Shown here piece after piece: positions 7,808 through 16,148 of a stretch of DNA of 48,572 nucleotides. The stretch comes from Thermoanaerobaculia bacterium (GTDB lineage Bacteria; Acidobacteriota; Thermoanaerobaculia; Gp7-AA8), in NCBI GenBank assembly GCA_017883235.1, contig JADGNY010000005.1, forward strand, positions 71,180-119,751, written 5' to 3'. Both the position numbers and the translations under genes were made by a program. Under the pieces are notes generated by a model that saw only the letters and a program-made list of their open reading frames with translations, was not told where the DNA came from and ran no database searches. How positions within the stretch are numbered: position 1 is the stretch's first letter; each line of letters opens with the position of its first letter.

Positions 7808-8110
7808 TCACCTCTGAAACGCGTACGACATTTGGATGAACAACTGCCTGCTCGCCAGCTTGTTGTCGGCGACATCGACGTCGCGCTCGTCGCCGAGGCC
7901 GACGAAGAGCACGGTTTGCCAGTTCAGTTTGTAGGCGAAGAAGAGCGACGACGTCACGTTGCCGCTGTGTTGATCGATCGAGTTGAGGAACAGCTCCTGA
8001 TTGTTGTTCGTCCGCACGTTCTGCACGATGCCGCGTACGTACATTCTCGAGTTGAGGGTGTACGTGGCCCGGATGCGCTCCACCTGCCCGCAGACAGACG
8101 AATCGTGTGA
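7808..8110 (-). pseudogene. Remnant of a DUF5916-type outer-membrane protein (C-terminal end)
   Basis: The minus-strand frame ending at 7808 reads RIRATYTLNSRMYVRGIVQN ... SLFFAYKLNWQTVLFVGLGDERD ... RQLFIQMSYAFQR, alternating polar/hydrophobic strands ending in an aromatic residue close to the terminus, like the last beta-strands of DUF5916 barrels. Only about 90 residues are recognisable; upstream sequence gives no related protein, no signal peptide and no ribosome site. The rest of the gene has been lost. The call rests on pattern only. Confidence 0.5.
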
Positions 8111-8265
8111 GCCAGGCCACCCGGCGGATTGTCTTCATGGTTCGTTGAGACGCATCGTGAAACCGAAAGTTAGCGTCCCGCCCTGCCTGATTCATTTCGT
8201 TGACCCCTCCGTTGTACGAAGTTGCTCGTAAGTTCAGCGGAAAGGTTTCAGTAAGTGCTGTGTGC

Positions 8266-8271
8266 TACTTT
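8266..8271 (+). promoter_or_regulatory. -10-like TACTTT, leaderless start of the amidohydrolase
   Basis: TACTTT ends 6 nt before ATG 8278 and no Shine-Dalgarno sequence is present. Transcription would begin at or next to the start codon. Confidence 0.4.
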
Positions 8272-8277
8272 TCCTCC

Positions 8278-9582
8278 ATGAGAACGACGATTGCCGCAGC
8301 CCTTCTCCTCGCCGCCTCCCATGCACTCGCGCAACCGAGCGCGCCCGCCACAGCACCGAAAGCGATCGTGCTCCGCGCCGCGCGGATGTTCGACGGCACC
8401 TCGGACAGCATCATTCAGCACGGCGCGGTGGTCGTGCAGGGCAACCGCATCGTCGCCGCCGGCGGTAGCGTGGCCATCCCCATGGACGCGCAGGTCATCG
8501 ATCTCGGCGACGTCACGCTCCTCCCCGGTCTGATCGATTCGCACGTCCATCTCACCGACCAGAGCGGCGAGAACTACTACCTCAACTATTTTCAAAGCCT
8601 GATGCGCCAACCGGCTGAGCAGGCTCTCCTGGCGACGACCTTCGCGCGCAAGACCATCGACGCCGGCTTCACCACCGTGCGCAATGTCGGCGCGAGCGAC
8701 TACATCGACGTCGGCCTGCGCAACGCCATCAACAACGGATGGGTGGTCGGCCCGCGCATGCTGGTGGCGGTCCACGCCATCAGCGCCACCGGCGGACATG
8801 GCGACGGCGACCCGATTCCGCCGTCGAAGGGCATCCCCTCGCTCGGCCCGATCGACGGCGTCTGCAACGGACCGGCGGAATGCCGCGCCGCGGTCCGCTA
8901 CCAGATCAAGTACGGTGCCGATGTCATCAAATTCATGCCCTCGGGCGGCGTGCTGTCACTCTCCGATCCGGTCGATGCGCCCGAGCTGTCGCAGGATGAG
9001 ATGAACGCTATCGTCGAGGAGGCGCATCACTGGGGCCGCAAGGTGGCCGCGCACTGCCACGGCGACGCGGCGGCGAAGATGGCGGTGATGGCCGGCGTCG
9101 ACTCGATCGAGCACGGGTCGTTCATCAAACCGGAGACGCTGGAGTTGATGCGCGAAAAAGGGGTCTACCTCGTCCCGACGCTGATGGCCGGCGATTGGCT
9201 GATGGCGCGCCTCGACAAGCTCCCGCCGCCAATCGCCGCCAAGGCCAAGTCCGCGATGGCCGCGCGCGACATCATGTTCCGGGCCGCCCTCAAGATCGGA
9301 GTAAAAATCGCCTTCGGCACCGACGCCGCCGTCTATCCCCACGGCCTGAACGGGCACGAGTTCGCCCTCCTGACCGGCCTGGGCATGTCCCCCGCCGCCG
9401 CCCTCCACTCCGCGACCACCGTCGCCGCCGCGCTCCTCGGCGTCGATGACCGCGCCACGCTCACCGCCGGCAAGCTCGCCGACATCATCGCCGTCCCCGG
9501 CAACCCGCTCGATGACATCAAGGTCATGGAGCGGGTGTCGTTCGTGATGAAGGATGGGGTGGTGGTGAAGGGGGGCAGATGA
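8278..9582 (+). CDS. Secreted amidohydrolase (imidazolonepropionase/prolidase-like)
   Basis: A 434-residue metal-dependent hydrolase. A signal peptide (MRTTIAAALLLAASHALAQ) sets the start at 8278 and predicts export. The amidohydrolase barrel is complete: a beta-sandwich entry (AIVLRAARMFDG), the HxH metal site in GLIDSHVHLTD, the metal-bridging Lys in DVIKFMPSGG, two further His in AAHCHGDAA and DSIEHGSF, the Asp in FGTDAAVYPHG, and the C-terminal sandwich (GKLADIIAVPGNPLDD). Relatives include Xaa-Pro dipeptidases and carboxypeptidase-like amidohydrolases, so a peptide or amide is the likely substrate. It stands alone between repeats. Confidence 0.9.
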   Translation: MRTTIAAALLLAASHALAQPSAPATAPKAIVLRAARMFDGTSDSIIQHGAVVVQGNRIVAAGGSVAIPMDAQVIDLGDVTLLPGLIDSHVHLTDQSGENYYLNYFQSLMRQPAEQALLATTFARKTIDAGFTTVRNVGASDYIDVGLRNAINNGWVVGPRMLVAVHAISATGGHGDGDPIPPSKGIPSLGPIDGVCNGPAECRAAVRYQIKYGADVIKFMPSGGVLSLSDPVDAPELSQDEMNAIVEEAHHWGRKVAAHCHGDAAAKMAVMAGVDSIEHGSFIKPETLELMREKGVYLVPTLMAGDWLMARLDKLPPPIAAKAKSAMAARDIMFRAALKIGVKIAFGTDAAVYPHGLNGHEFALLTGLGMSPAAALHSATTVAAALLGVDDRATLTAGKLADIIAVPGNPLDDIKVMERVSFVMKDGVVVKGGR

Positions 9583-9612
9583 TTGTGATGGCGCCGGGCC
9601 GCGATGCCTTAA

Positions 9613-9819
9613 CACTGTCATCCTGAGCCGCCGGAGCCGCGTAGCGCGAAGCGCGGCGCGGCGCAGGACGGTCGAAGGACCCCCAGACTGGTAACCGGGG
9701 CGGGCGGTGGTTGTCGACGTTCCACCGCCCTGTCCGGGTTATCAAGCTTGGGGTCCTTCGACCGTCCTCCGCCACTCCGCGCTTCGCGCTACAGGCTTCG
9801 GCGGCTCAGGATGACAGTG
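9613..9819. repeat. Palindromic dispersed repeat (GTCATCCTGAGC family)
   Basis: The left end CACTGTCATCCTGAGCCGCC (from 9613) is mirrored exactly at 9800-9819, with an inner GGACGGTCGAAGGACC/GGTCCTTCGACCGTCC pair. About 207 bp, non-coding, filling most of the gap between the amidohydrolase and ansA. A shorter relative lies inside dnaE2 at 19322-19435. Confidence 0.85.
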
Positions 9820-9850
9820 ATGTGAGCTCAGCGCGAGCGCGCGACAGAAC

Positions 9851-9856
9851 TATCAT
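9851..9856 (+). promoter_or_regulatory. -10-like TATCAT before ansA
   Basis: TATCAT ends 9 nt before ATG 9866; the nine bases between (TCCCCCTCC) contain no ribosome site. Fits a leaderless or near-leaderless transcript. Confidence 0.4.
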
Positions 9857-9865
9857 TCCCCCTCC

Positions 9866-10885
9866 ATGCGCAAGCGCGTCTACATCGCCTACACCGGCGG
9901 CACCATCGGCATGAAGCGAACCCGCGCGGGCTACGTCCCTGCCTCGGGGTACCTGCAGCAGCAGATGGATGCCATGCCGGAGCTGAAGCATCCGTCGATG
10001 CCCCTCTTTCACGTTCACGAATACGCCCCCCTGCTCGACTCATCGAACATGACGCCGCGCGAGTGGGTGGCCATCGCGCGCGACATCGGCGATCACTACG
10101 ACGGCTACGACGGCTTCGTCGTCCTGCACGGGACCGACACGATGGCCTACACGACCTCGGCGCTGCCGTTCATGCTGAACGGGCTCGGCAAGCCGGTCAT
10201 CGTCAGCGGCTCGCAGATTCCGTTGTGCGAGGTACGCAACGACGGGCGCGAGAACCTCATCACCTCGCTCCTCATCGCCGCGAACTACGACATCCCCGAG
10301 GTCTGTCTCTATTTTGGAGGGCGCCTGCTGCGCGGATGCCGGGCGGTGAAAGTCAGCGCGGACGGGTTCGCCGCGTTCGCCTCGCCGAATGTTCCGCCGC
10401 TGGGGACGGTCGGCATCGACATCGAGATCAACTGGGATCTGGTGCGGAAACCGCGTCCTCGGCAGAAGATGCGCGTCGAGGAGCTGGCCTCCCCCGTCGT
10501 CAGCGCGCTGCGGCTCTTCCCCGGCATCGCTCCGGAGCTCATCCGCAACGTGCTTCGGCCGCCGCTGCAGGGACTGGTGCTCGAGGCGTACGGCGTCGGC
10601 AACGGACCGGATCACGATCAGGCCTTCCTCGCGGCGCTCACCGATGCCACCAGCCGCGGCGTGGTCATCGTCGACTGCACGCAGTGTCTCGAGGGAACGG
10701 TCGATCTTGCCGAATACGCGGCCGGCTCGGCGCTGGCGCGCGCGGGCGTCATCAGCGGATTCGATATGACGGCCGAGGCGGCGCTGGCAAAGCTCTACTA
10801 CCTCTTCAGCCGCGGTTACGGGTTCGGAAAAGTGAAACGCGAGATGCAGCGCGATCTGCGGGGGGAGATGACGATCACGGACTAG
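9866..10885 (+). CDS. ansA: L-asparaginase, type I (cytoplasmic)
   Basis: A 339-residue enzyme converting L-asparagine to aspartate and ammonia. It matches the AnsA pattern throughout: first catalytic Thr in AYTGGTIGM (T10), the HGTDTMAYT block (T90, D91), SGSQIPL, the YGVGN segment and MTAEAALAKLYYL near the end. No signal peptide, so cytoplasmic. Length equals the usual type I enzyme. The stop codon TAG forms the first bases of a palindromic repeat, which is also seen at the stop of the gene ending at 42105. Confidence 0.96.
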   Translation: MRKRVYIAYTGGTIGMKRTRAGYVPASGYLQQQMDAMPELKHPSMPLFHVHEYAPLLDSSNMTPREWVAIARDIGDHYDGYDGFVVLHGTDTMAYTTSALPFMLNGLGKPVIVSGSQIPLCEVRNDGRENLITSLLIAANYDIPEVCLYFGGRLLRGCRAVKVSADGFAAFASPNVPPLGTVGIDIEINWDLVRKPRPRQKMRVEELASPVVSALRLFPGIAPELIRNVLRPPLQGLVLEAYGVGNGPDHDQAFLAALTDATSRGVVIVDCTQCLEGTVDLAEYAAGSALARAGVISGFDMTAEAALAKLYYLFSRGYGFGKVKREMQRDLRGEMTITD

Positions 10886-11043
10886 GCCGGCACGGCCGGC
10901 AGCGTTGGTTGCCCAAGGCTCGGCCAGCAGTGACGCAGGAACGTTTCTACCGCGCAGGCTCCTAGCGGCCTGCGCGGCAGAACGATAGCGGAAGATGGTG
11001 GCCGAGCCTTGGGCAACCAGCGCAGCCGGGCCGTGCCGGCCTA
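10883..11043. repeat. 161-bp palindromic repeat (GCCGGCACGGCCGGC family), full copy
   Basis: TAGGCCGGCACGG at 10883 is mirrored at 11031-11043, and GGTTGCCCAAGGCTCGGCC has its complement in the right arm, giving a long imperfect hairpin. The left half recurs at 42103-42184. In both copies the repeat begins at the stop codon of a gene. Its right edge abuts the decayed GWxTD gene. Confidence 0.85.
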
Positions 11044-11044
11044 G

Positions 11045-11728
11045 AATGGCGGGAACGCGTATACGACCTTTCTCACGCCGGCCGGCTGGACGCTGGCGCC
11101 GGACGAGAAGTGGATCGAGACTCCTGTCCGCTACCTTCTCACCCCGGCGCAGAAGAAGGAGTACGCGATGATGACGACGAACGCCGAGCGGGCGGCCTTC
11201 ATCGAGGCGTTCTGGAAGCAGCTCGATCCGACGCCGGCCACCGAGGAGAACGAATTCCGCCGCGAGCTCGAGCGCCGGATCGCTTTCGCCGACGTCACCT
11301 GGACGACGGACAAGCTGCCCGGCCGCCTCTCGGACCGCGCCGCCATCTTCGCCTTCCTCGGGATTCCGACGTATGCCGCTCAGGCAAACATCGGCACGAG
11401 CGACGACACCATGGCCGCGCTCCGTTCGGGAGGCAACGGAGACCTGGGGGATTACACCGGTAAGAGCAAGTTCGTTCCCGGAGGCACAGCCCCCCCGCCG
11501 AAACACTCCGATACCGACAACCTCGAGCAGGACTACAACCGCGGCAGCCGCGAATCGTGGATCTACCGCAAAGAGCGGCTTCCGAAAGGGATCGCCTTCC
11601 AGGAACTGCGCGTCAGTTTCGTCACGAAGCAAGGCTACGGCACAGCCGTCCTGCAGAAGGATCCCCAGCCGATGCAGGCCCTCGGCTTCGCCGCCGAAGC
11701 GGCGCGGAGAGATAAGCAGCTCAACTGA
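11045..11728 (+). pseudogene. GWxTD-domain protein, 5' end lost
   Basis: The open frame reads WIETPVRYLLTPAQKKEYAMM, then AERAAFIEAFWKQLDPTPATEENEFRRE and LERRIAFAD, the conserved core of GWxTD-domain proteins (a family common in Acidobacteriota and relatives, function poorly known). The reading frame runs back only to a stop at 11042, inside the end of the palindromic repeat, with no start codon before the domain and no signal peptide. The first ATG (11168) lies within the domain. The C-terminal part (RESWIYRKERLPKGIAFQELRVSFV) looks intact. I infer that insertion or rearrangement with the repeat removed the promoter and start. Confidence 0.6.
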
Positions 11729-11737
11729 GGTGGATCG

Positions 11738-11838
11738 GGAGACCGATGTGGCACAGACACTCTTGTCTGTGCCGGCTCTCGCCACGACTCAGATCGCAAG
11801 CCCTCAGGAGCGGTCGGCTGGGCCGGGGCACATATCGG
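11738..11838. repeat. Dispersed repeat (TGTGGCACAGACAC family), partial
   Basis: GGAGACCGATGTGGCACAGA followed by CACTCTTGTCTGTGCC and GATCGCAAGCCCTCAGG matches the copy at 42281-42405 closely, but the right arm is degenerate here (GGGGCACATATCGG). Starts 10 nt after the stop of the GWxTD remnant. Confidence 0.75.
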
Positions 11839-11935
11839 TACACGGGCATGCGCGCCGAATCATCCGGCACATCCTCCCCTGTTACCGGATGCCGCTTCAT
11901 TGTCTCGCCGTCCCACCTCACACCTCACACCCCAG

Positions 11936-11941
11936 TATCAT
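11936..11941 (+). promoter_or_regulatory. -10-like TATCAT, leaderless start of the acyltransferase
   Basis: TATCAT ends 6 nt before GTG 11948, with GCCCCC between and no ribosome site. This supports GTG 11948 as the real start. Confidence 0.4.
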
Positions 11942-11947
11942 GCCCCC

Positions 11948-13090
11948 GTGACCGTCACGCCGGAGCCCCACCGCGGCCGGATTCCGGAGCTCGACGGCAT
12001 CCGCGGGCTGGCCATCCTGCTGGTGCTGGTGTGGCACTACCTGCTCTGCGAAGTGGGCGCGCCGCCTGCGCTCTTCCGTTTCCTGAATCAGACCTGGAGT
12101 GGCGTCAACCTCTTCTTCGTCCTCTCCGGCTTCCTCATCGGCGGAATCCTGCTCGATCACCGCGAAGCGCCGAACTACTATCGCGTGTTTTACATCCGGC
12201 GGGTCTGCCGCATCCTGCCGATCTATCTTGTCTGGCTCCTGCTGTTCTACATCCTTCGCGGGCCGGTGTCGCGGCTCCCGCTCGGAACCGCCGCCGGCTG
12301 GCTCTTCGCCGATCCGCTGCCGTTCTGGTCGTACGCGACCCTCACCCAGAACTTTCTGCAGGGAAAGTACGGCGTGTGGGGGCCGAACTGGCTGGCCGTT
12401 ACCTGGTCGCTGGCGGTGGAAGAGCAGTTCTACCTTCTTCTGCCGCTGATCGTCCGGTTGATGTCTCCGCGCAGGCTGCCGATCCTTCTCGCGCCGTTCA
12501 TCCTGATGGCACCCGTTTTCCGATTTCTCTTCTTCGACCCGAAGATGGCGGTCGATCCGTCGTACGTGCTCCTGATCTGCAAGGCCGACGCGTTACTCCT
12601 CGGCGTCTTCTGCGCCTGGCTGGTGCGGCGCGATGGCGCGGCGGAACGAATCCGCGCAAAGACGCCGCTGCTGCGCATCCTGCTGCTGTCGTGTGGTGGG
12701 TTCGTCTGCCTGGCCGCGTATGTTCCGGAGACCGCAACGATCCGTGCGCTGAACGATTCGCTGCTCGCGATCGGCTATGCCGCGCTCATTCTGCTGGCGC
12801 TGTACACACCGCGGTCGCCGATCGCGCGGATGACGCGCGTGCGCTGGCTGCGCGCCCTCGGACTCATCGCATATGGCACGTATCTCATCCATCAGACCGT
12901 CATCGGTCTTGCCTTTGGCGCGGTTCGAGGACATTGGCCCTACATCACTGGGGCCGGCGATCTCCTCGTAATCCTCGGCGCACTCGCAATCACGATTGTG
13001 GCCGCGACGGTTTCCTGGCGCTGGTTCGAGAAACCGATCGTCGACTTCGGCCGCCGTTGGCGATACGCCGATCCGGCGGCCGTCGAGTGA
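11948..13090 (+). CDS. Acyltransferase family 3 membrane protein (OafA-like)
   Basis: A 380-residue integral membrane O-acyltransferase with about ten helices. Family motifs: ELDGIRGLAILLVLVWHYLL with the conserved Arg and His, FFVLSGFLIGGILL, the basic IRRVCRILP loop, WSLAVEEQFYLLLPL, and IAYGTYLIHQTVIGL near the end, closing with WRWFEKPIVDF. Such enzymes acetylate or acylate sugars of surface polysaccharide or glycans. GTG 11948 is chosen because homologues begin shortly before RIPELDGIRG. It stands alone, so its substrate cannot be read from neighbours. Confidence 0.92.
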   Translation: MTVTPEPHRGRIPELDGIRGLAILLVLVWHYLLCEVGAPPALFRFLNQTWSGVNLFFVLSGFLIGGILLDHREAPNYYRVFYIRRVCRILPIYLVWLLLFYILRGPVSRLPLGTAAGWLFADPLPFWSYATLTQNFLQGKYGVWGPNWLAVTWSLAVEEQFYLLLPLIVRLMSPRRLPILLAPFILMAPVFRFLFFDPKMAVDPSYVLLICKADALLLGVFCAWLVRRDGAAERIRAKTPLLRILLLSCGGFVCLAAYVPETATIRALNDSLLAIGYAALILLALYTPRSPIARMTRVRWLRALGLIAYGTYLIHQTVIGLAFGAVRGHWPYITGAGDLLVILGALAITIVAATVSWRWFEKPIVDFGRRWRYADPAAVE

Positions 13091-13518
13091 TCCGCATTGA
13101 TTCGCTAACCGGCATTTCTCAGGCCCTCGCCCGAAGTGTCAGACCTTCGTTTTCGCGCTTCGGTAGCGTCTTCATGACTGGGAAAAAGTGACCAGCGATC
13201 GCGGCTGCTCAACGTGAGCGGTCGCCAAGTGCCTGTGTCTCAATTGGTTGCAGACACGAAGAAGAGCAGAGGCGAGTCACCGGATCACGCGGTGAACCGT
13301 CCGCGTGCACGCCGAATCGACACCATCGCAGACGCGAGTGCCGAATTTCAGTTCCATCGTCGGGCATGGAAGGAACGCAAACGGCCAAAACTGGTAAGTC
13401 GGCGGACTCCGGGTGTCCGGAGGCAGTGAGCTGCCTTTCAGAGGCAGTGAGCTGCCTTTCGGAGACAGCGAGCCCGTCACCCATCCTGCATCCCTCCCAA
13501 TTGCATGAAAAACGCAGA
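13091..13518. other. Gene-free stretch with small repeats
   Basis: No convincing gene. It holds CTAACCGGCATTTCTCA (about 13104-13120), related to the inverted repeat near 5300 and 5385, a CTCCGG/CCGGAG hairpin (13407-13421), and two tandem copies of a 20-bp GAGGCAGTGAGCTGCCTTTC unit (13420-13439 and 13441-13460). Confidence 0.6.
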
Positions 13519-13547
13519 TTGACTTACGCTCCATTACCGCCTAAGTT
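13519..13547 (+). promoter_or_regulatory. Promoter of the imu operon with overlapping dyad
   Basis: TTGACT (13519-13524), a 17-bp spacer and TAAGTT (13542-13547) fit a sigma-70-type promoter 17 nt before imuA. The bases ACTTA (13522-13526) and TAAGT (13542-13546) form an inverted repeat with a 15-bp centre covering both promoter boxes, a possible operator for SOS-type control (inference; no known LexA consensus of this group was matched). Confidence 0.5.
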
Positions 13548-13564
13548 GGGTGTGCGACTTCCCC

Positions 13565-14464
13565 ATGGCCGTACACGCTCGCCGTCCCGACACGCAGTTC
13601 CAGCTTCTCGAAGCCCACCAGATCCCCAAATCGCTCGTTTCTCCACAAATGGTGGAGTCCGGCCAGTGCGAAGCCCTCCGCACCCTGCGGGCGAGCCTCG
13701 AGGCGTCGATCGCGGCGAAGCTGACCAGCGGTTCCGAGCTCGTCCGCGCCGTAGCACGCCAACGCCGCGAGGAGATCCTGCCGACGACGATCGAGCCCCT
13801 CGACGCGCTCCTCGGTGGAGGGCTGGCGCGCGGCAAGATGACCGAGCTGGCCGGCCGCGGCACGCGCTTCTCGATCGTCATGGCCACGCTGGCCGCCGCG
13901 ACGAGCATCGGCGAAGCGGCGGCGCTCATCGACGCCGGCGACTCCTTCGATCCGCAGCTCGCCGAGGCCGCGGGGGTCGATCTGCAGAGACTCCTGTGGG
14001 TACGGCCGCGGACGATGAAACAGACGGTGACCGCGGCGGAGATGATCGGCGCCACCGGATTTCAACTCGTCATCATTGATATAGGGTCTCGCCGCCCGCC
14101 CGGACGGCGCGTTCCCGACGCCACATGGGTCCGCCTGGCCCGCGTCGCCGAATCGCACGGGGCAACGATCCTCGTCTCTGCTCCCTACGCCCTGACCGGC
14201 ACGACCTCGGAGGCGATGGTGCTGGCGCACGCACCACGTGCGCGCTGGCTCGGCCACGGAAATTCACCACGCGTGCTGGCCGGCATCGAGACACGGCTGA
14301 CGCTGGAGAAACATCGGCGTCTGCGGCCGGGACAGAGTGCGACGGTGTTTTTTCGGTGTGAAGAGACGGTACCTGGAATCGGGGGTCGGGAGTCGGGGAT
14401 CGGGAGTCGGAGCGTTCTCTCCGACACCCGACTCCCGGCAAGCGACACCCGGAAAGCATCATGA
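13565..14464 (+). CDS. imuA: ImuA-type RecA-like protein of the translesion cassette
   Basis: A 299-residue RecA-fold protein that in characterised systems works with ImuB and DnaE2 in damage-induced mutagenesis. The core reads IEPLDALLGGGLARGKMTELAGRGTRFSI, where the Walker A position lacks the GKT, so ATP binding is doubtful as in other ImuA-like proteins; LVIIDIGSRR is the Walker-B-like strand. ATG 13565 is chosen over an upstream in-frame start at 13550. The last ~30 residues (GIGGRESGIGSR ... SDTRLPASDTRK) are encoded by a palindromic repeat, not by conserved family sequence. The stop overlaps the imuB start (ATGA). Confidence 0.85.
   Translation: MAVHARRPDTQFQLLEAHQIPKSLVSPQMVESGQCEALRTLRASLEASIAAKLTSGSELVRAVARQRREEILPTTIEPLDALLGGGLARGKMTELAGRGTRFSIVMATLAAATSIGEAAALIDAGDSFDPQLAEAAGVDLQRLLWVRPRTMKQTVTAAEMIGATGFQLVIIDIGSRRPPGRRVPDATWVRLARVAESHGATILVSAPYALTGTTSEAMVLAHAPRARWLGHGNSPRVLAGIETRLTLEKHRRLRPGQSATVFFRCEETVPGIGGRESGIGSRSVLSDTRLPASDTRKAS
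14378..14455. repeat. GGGAGTCGGG-family palindrome inside imuA 3' end
   Basis: Left arm GGGGGTCGGGAGTCGGGGAT (from 14381) and right arm CCGACACCCGACTCCCGG (14421-14438) form a hairpin. It is translated as the C-terminal tail of ImuA. Confidence 0.8.
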
Positions 14465-16140
14465 CCCGTCTGGCCTGCTTCTACGTTCCGATGTTCGTGC
14501 TCGCGGCGCGGCTGCGCAGCGAGCCCGATCTGCTCAACGAAGCGGTCGGCATCGTCGAAGGGAACGGCAGCAACGCGCATATCGTCGCGGCGACGCGGCG
14601 GGCGCGGAAGAAGGGAATCCAGCCCGGTCTGTCGCTCGCGCAAGCGCGCTCGCTCCTGCCGAAACTCATCGCCCGAGGCCGCGACTCCGAATGCGAGCGC
14701 ACGGCGCAGGAAGCACTGCTCGAAGTGGCGGAGACGTTTTCGCCGCGCGTCGAAGACGCCGGCGAAGGGCTGGTCTTTCTCGACGTGACGGGGATGGAGA
14801 GGCACTTTGAGGATTTCGGGAGCCGGGAGCCGGGAGTCGGGGGTCGGAGCGACGAAGCAGCAAACGAAGAGACAAACACTCCCCTCTCCGACACCCGACT
14901 CCCGACTGCCGACCCCCGCGCCCCCGAGCTCCGTCTGGCCCGCGCCGCGCTTCGCGCCTGCGATGCCATCTCCCTCCCCGCCCGCGTCGGTATTGCAGGC
15001 AGCAAGCTGGCCGCGCGCGTGGCCGCGGAGCTGCCGAAGTCGCCGACCGTCGTCGCATCGGGCGAAGAGGCGACATTCCTGGCGCCGCTGCCGCTGACAC
15101 GCCTCTCGCCCGAGCTCGAAGCGGCGGCGATGCTGCAACGCTTCGGCCTTTCGTCGATCGGCGACCTTGCCAGGCTTCCCGAAAGCGAGATCGCCAGCCG
15201 TCTCGGCGAGGTCGGGCGCGAGCTGCACTGGGCCGCCCGCGGCATCGATCCCCGCCCGCTCATGCCTCGCCCGCTACCGCCGGAGTTCCGCGAAGGGATG
15301 GAGTTGGAGTGGCCGCTGGTCGCCCTCGAGCCGTTCCTTTTCATCGCCAATGCCGCGCTGGATCGCCTGTCGAAACGGATGGAGATTCAGGGCTTCGCCT
15401 GCAAGCGTCTGGAGTTCACGCTGACTCTCGATCCCGATGGTTACGACGCCCGCGGCATCGATCTCCCGGCGCCGACGCGCGACGTGAAAACGATGCTGAC
15501 GCTGATGCGCCTCGATCTGGAGAAGACGCCGCCCGGCGCGCCGGTGGCCGGCTTCTCATTCGTCGCCCATCCCGACCGCCCGCGGCGCGCGCAGCTCTCG
15601 CTCTTCGGCCCGAGCGCCGTCTCGCCGGAAACGCTGGCGACGACGATCGCAAAACTGATCTCGATCCTCGGCGACGGCCGCGTCGGAATGCCGATGACCG
15701 TCGACGGCCATCTCCCCGAACGCTACGCGATCAATCTCTTTTCCCCTCCCCCGCCGCCCGATGTGCGGCGCACTCCGGCACGCGCCCGCGGTCTCCTGGC
15801 CGTCCGAACGTTCCGCCCGCCGATCCCGATCGAAGTGACGACGCGCGAGGCGGAAGGCGATGACGTGCAGATCGCGACGATCCGAAGTCTTGCGGACGTC
15901 ATCTCCGACACCCGCCCCCCGACTCCCGACTCCCGTCCCCGCGTCGAAGCCGGCAGCAAGGTCGAGATCGCCGGGACGGTCCGCATCTGTTCCGGTCCGT
16001 GGCGGGTGGAGGAAGGGTGGTGGAGCGACCGGCCCGATATCCGGGAGTACTGGGACGTTGAGCTCGAGCGCGGCGGCGTTTATCGCGTCTTCCGCGGCGG
16101 CGCCGCGGAGTGGTTCGTCGATGCCCGATACGAAATGTAG
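14461..16140 (+). CDS. imuB: ImuB-type Y-family polymerase-like protein
   Basis: A 559-residue protein of the DinB/Y-family fold that recruits DnaE2 to the replication clamp in known ImuB systems. The start TRLACFYVPMFVLAARL lacks the Asp of active Y-family polymerases. LVFLDVTGMERHF follows, then a thumb-like part (VGIAGSKLAARVAAEL) and a little-finger-like part with LSLFGPS. It is therefore most likely non-catalytic, as in ImuB. Two stretches are repeat-derived: about residues 120-154 (SREPGVGGRSDEAANEE ... LPTADPR) and about 482-495 (SDTRPPTPDSRPR). Both keep the frame open. Translation is coupled to imuA by ATGA. Confidence 0.87.
   Translation: MTRLACFYVPMFVLAARLRSEPDLLNEAVGIVEGNGSNAHIVAATRRARKKGIQPGLSLAQARSLLPKLIARGRDSECERTAQEALLEVAETFSPRVEDAGEGLVFLDVTGMERHFEDFGSREPGVGGRSDEAANEETNTPLSDTRLPTADPRAPELRLARAALRACDAISLPARVGIAGSKLAARVAAELPKSPTVVASGEEATFLAPLPLTRLSPELEAAAMLQRFGLSSIGDLARLPESEIASRLGEVGRELHWAARGIDPRPLMPRPLPPEFREGMELEWPLVALEPFLFIANAALDRLSKRMEIQGFACKRLEFTLTLDPDGYDARGIDLPAPTRDVKTMLTLMRLDLEKTPPGAPVAGFSFVAHPDRPRRAQLSLFGPSAVSPETLATTIAKLISILGDGRVGMPMTVDGHLPERYAINLFSPPPPPDVRRTPARARGLLAVRTFRPPIPIEVTTREAEGDDVQIATIRSLADVISDTRPPTPDSRPRVEAGSKVEIAGTVRICSGPWRVEEGWWSDRPDIREYWDVELERGGVYRVFRGGAAEWFVDARYEM
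14817..14921. repeat. GGGAGTCGGG-family palindrome inside imuB
   Basis: GGGAGCCGGGAGCCGGGAGT (14818-14837) pairs with the CCGACACCCGACTCCCGACT region (14888-14907). It interrupts the DVTG-to-VGIA region of the polymerase-like fold without breaking the frame. Confidence 0.82.
15903..15945. repeat. Single arm of the GGGAGTCGGG-family repeat inside imuB
   Basis: CCGACACCCGCCCCCCGACT followed by CCCGACTCCCG is one arm only, again in frame, in a linker before the C-terminal GSKVEIAGTVRI segment. Confidence 0.7.
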
Positions 16141-16148
16141 GTGAGCGA

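Noticed and set aside
7703-8110. Plus-strand 135-codon frame after the ceramidase-like gene
   Set aside because: It begins inside a palindromic repeat and is antisense to the better-supported DUF5916 remnant.
10040-11785. 581-codon minus-strand frame over ansA and the GWxTD remnant
   Set aside because: Antisense shadow crossing a palindromic repeat; composition is Arg/Gly/Ala-rich without any motif.
13545-13551. GTTGGGT resembling an integron R' box before imuA
   Set aside because: It overlaps a well-formed promoter, has no paired inner arms and no cassette gene upstream; a 7-bp match is expected by chance.
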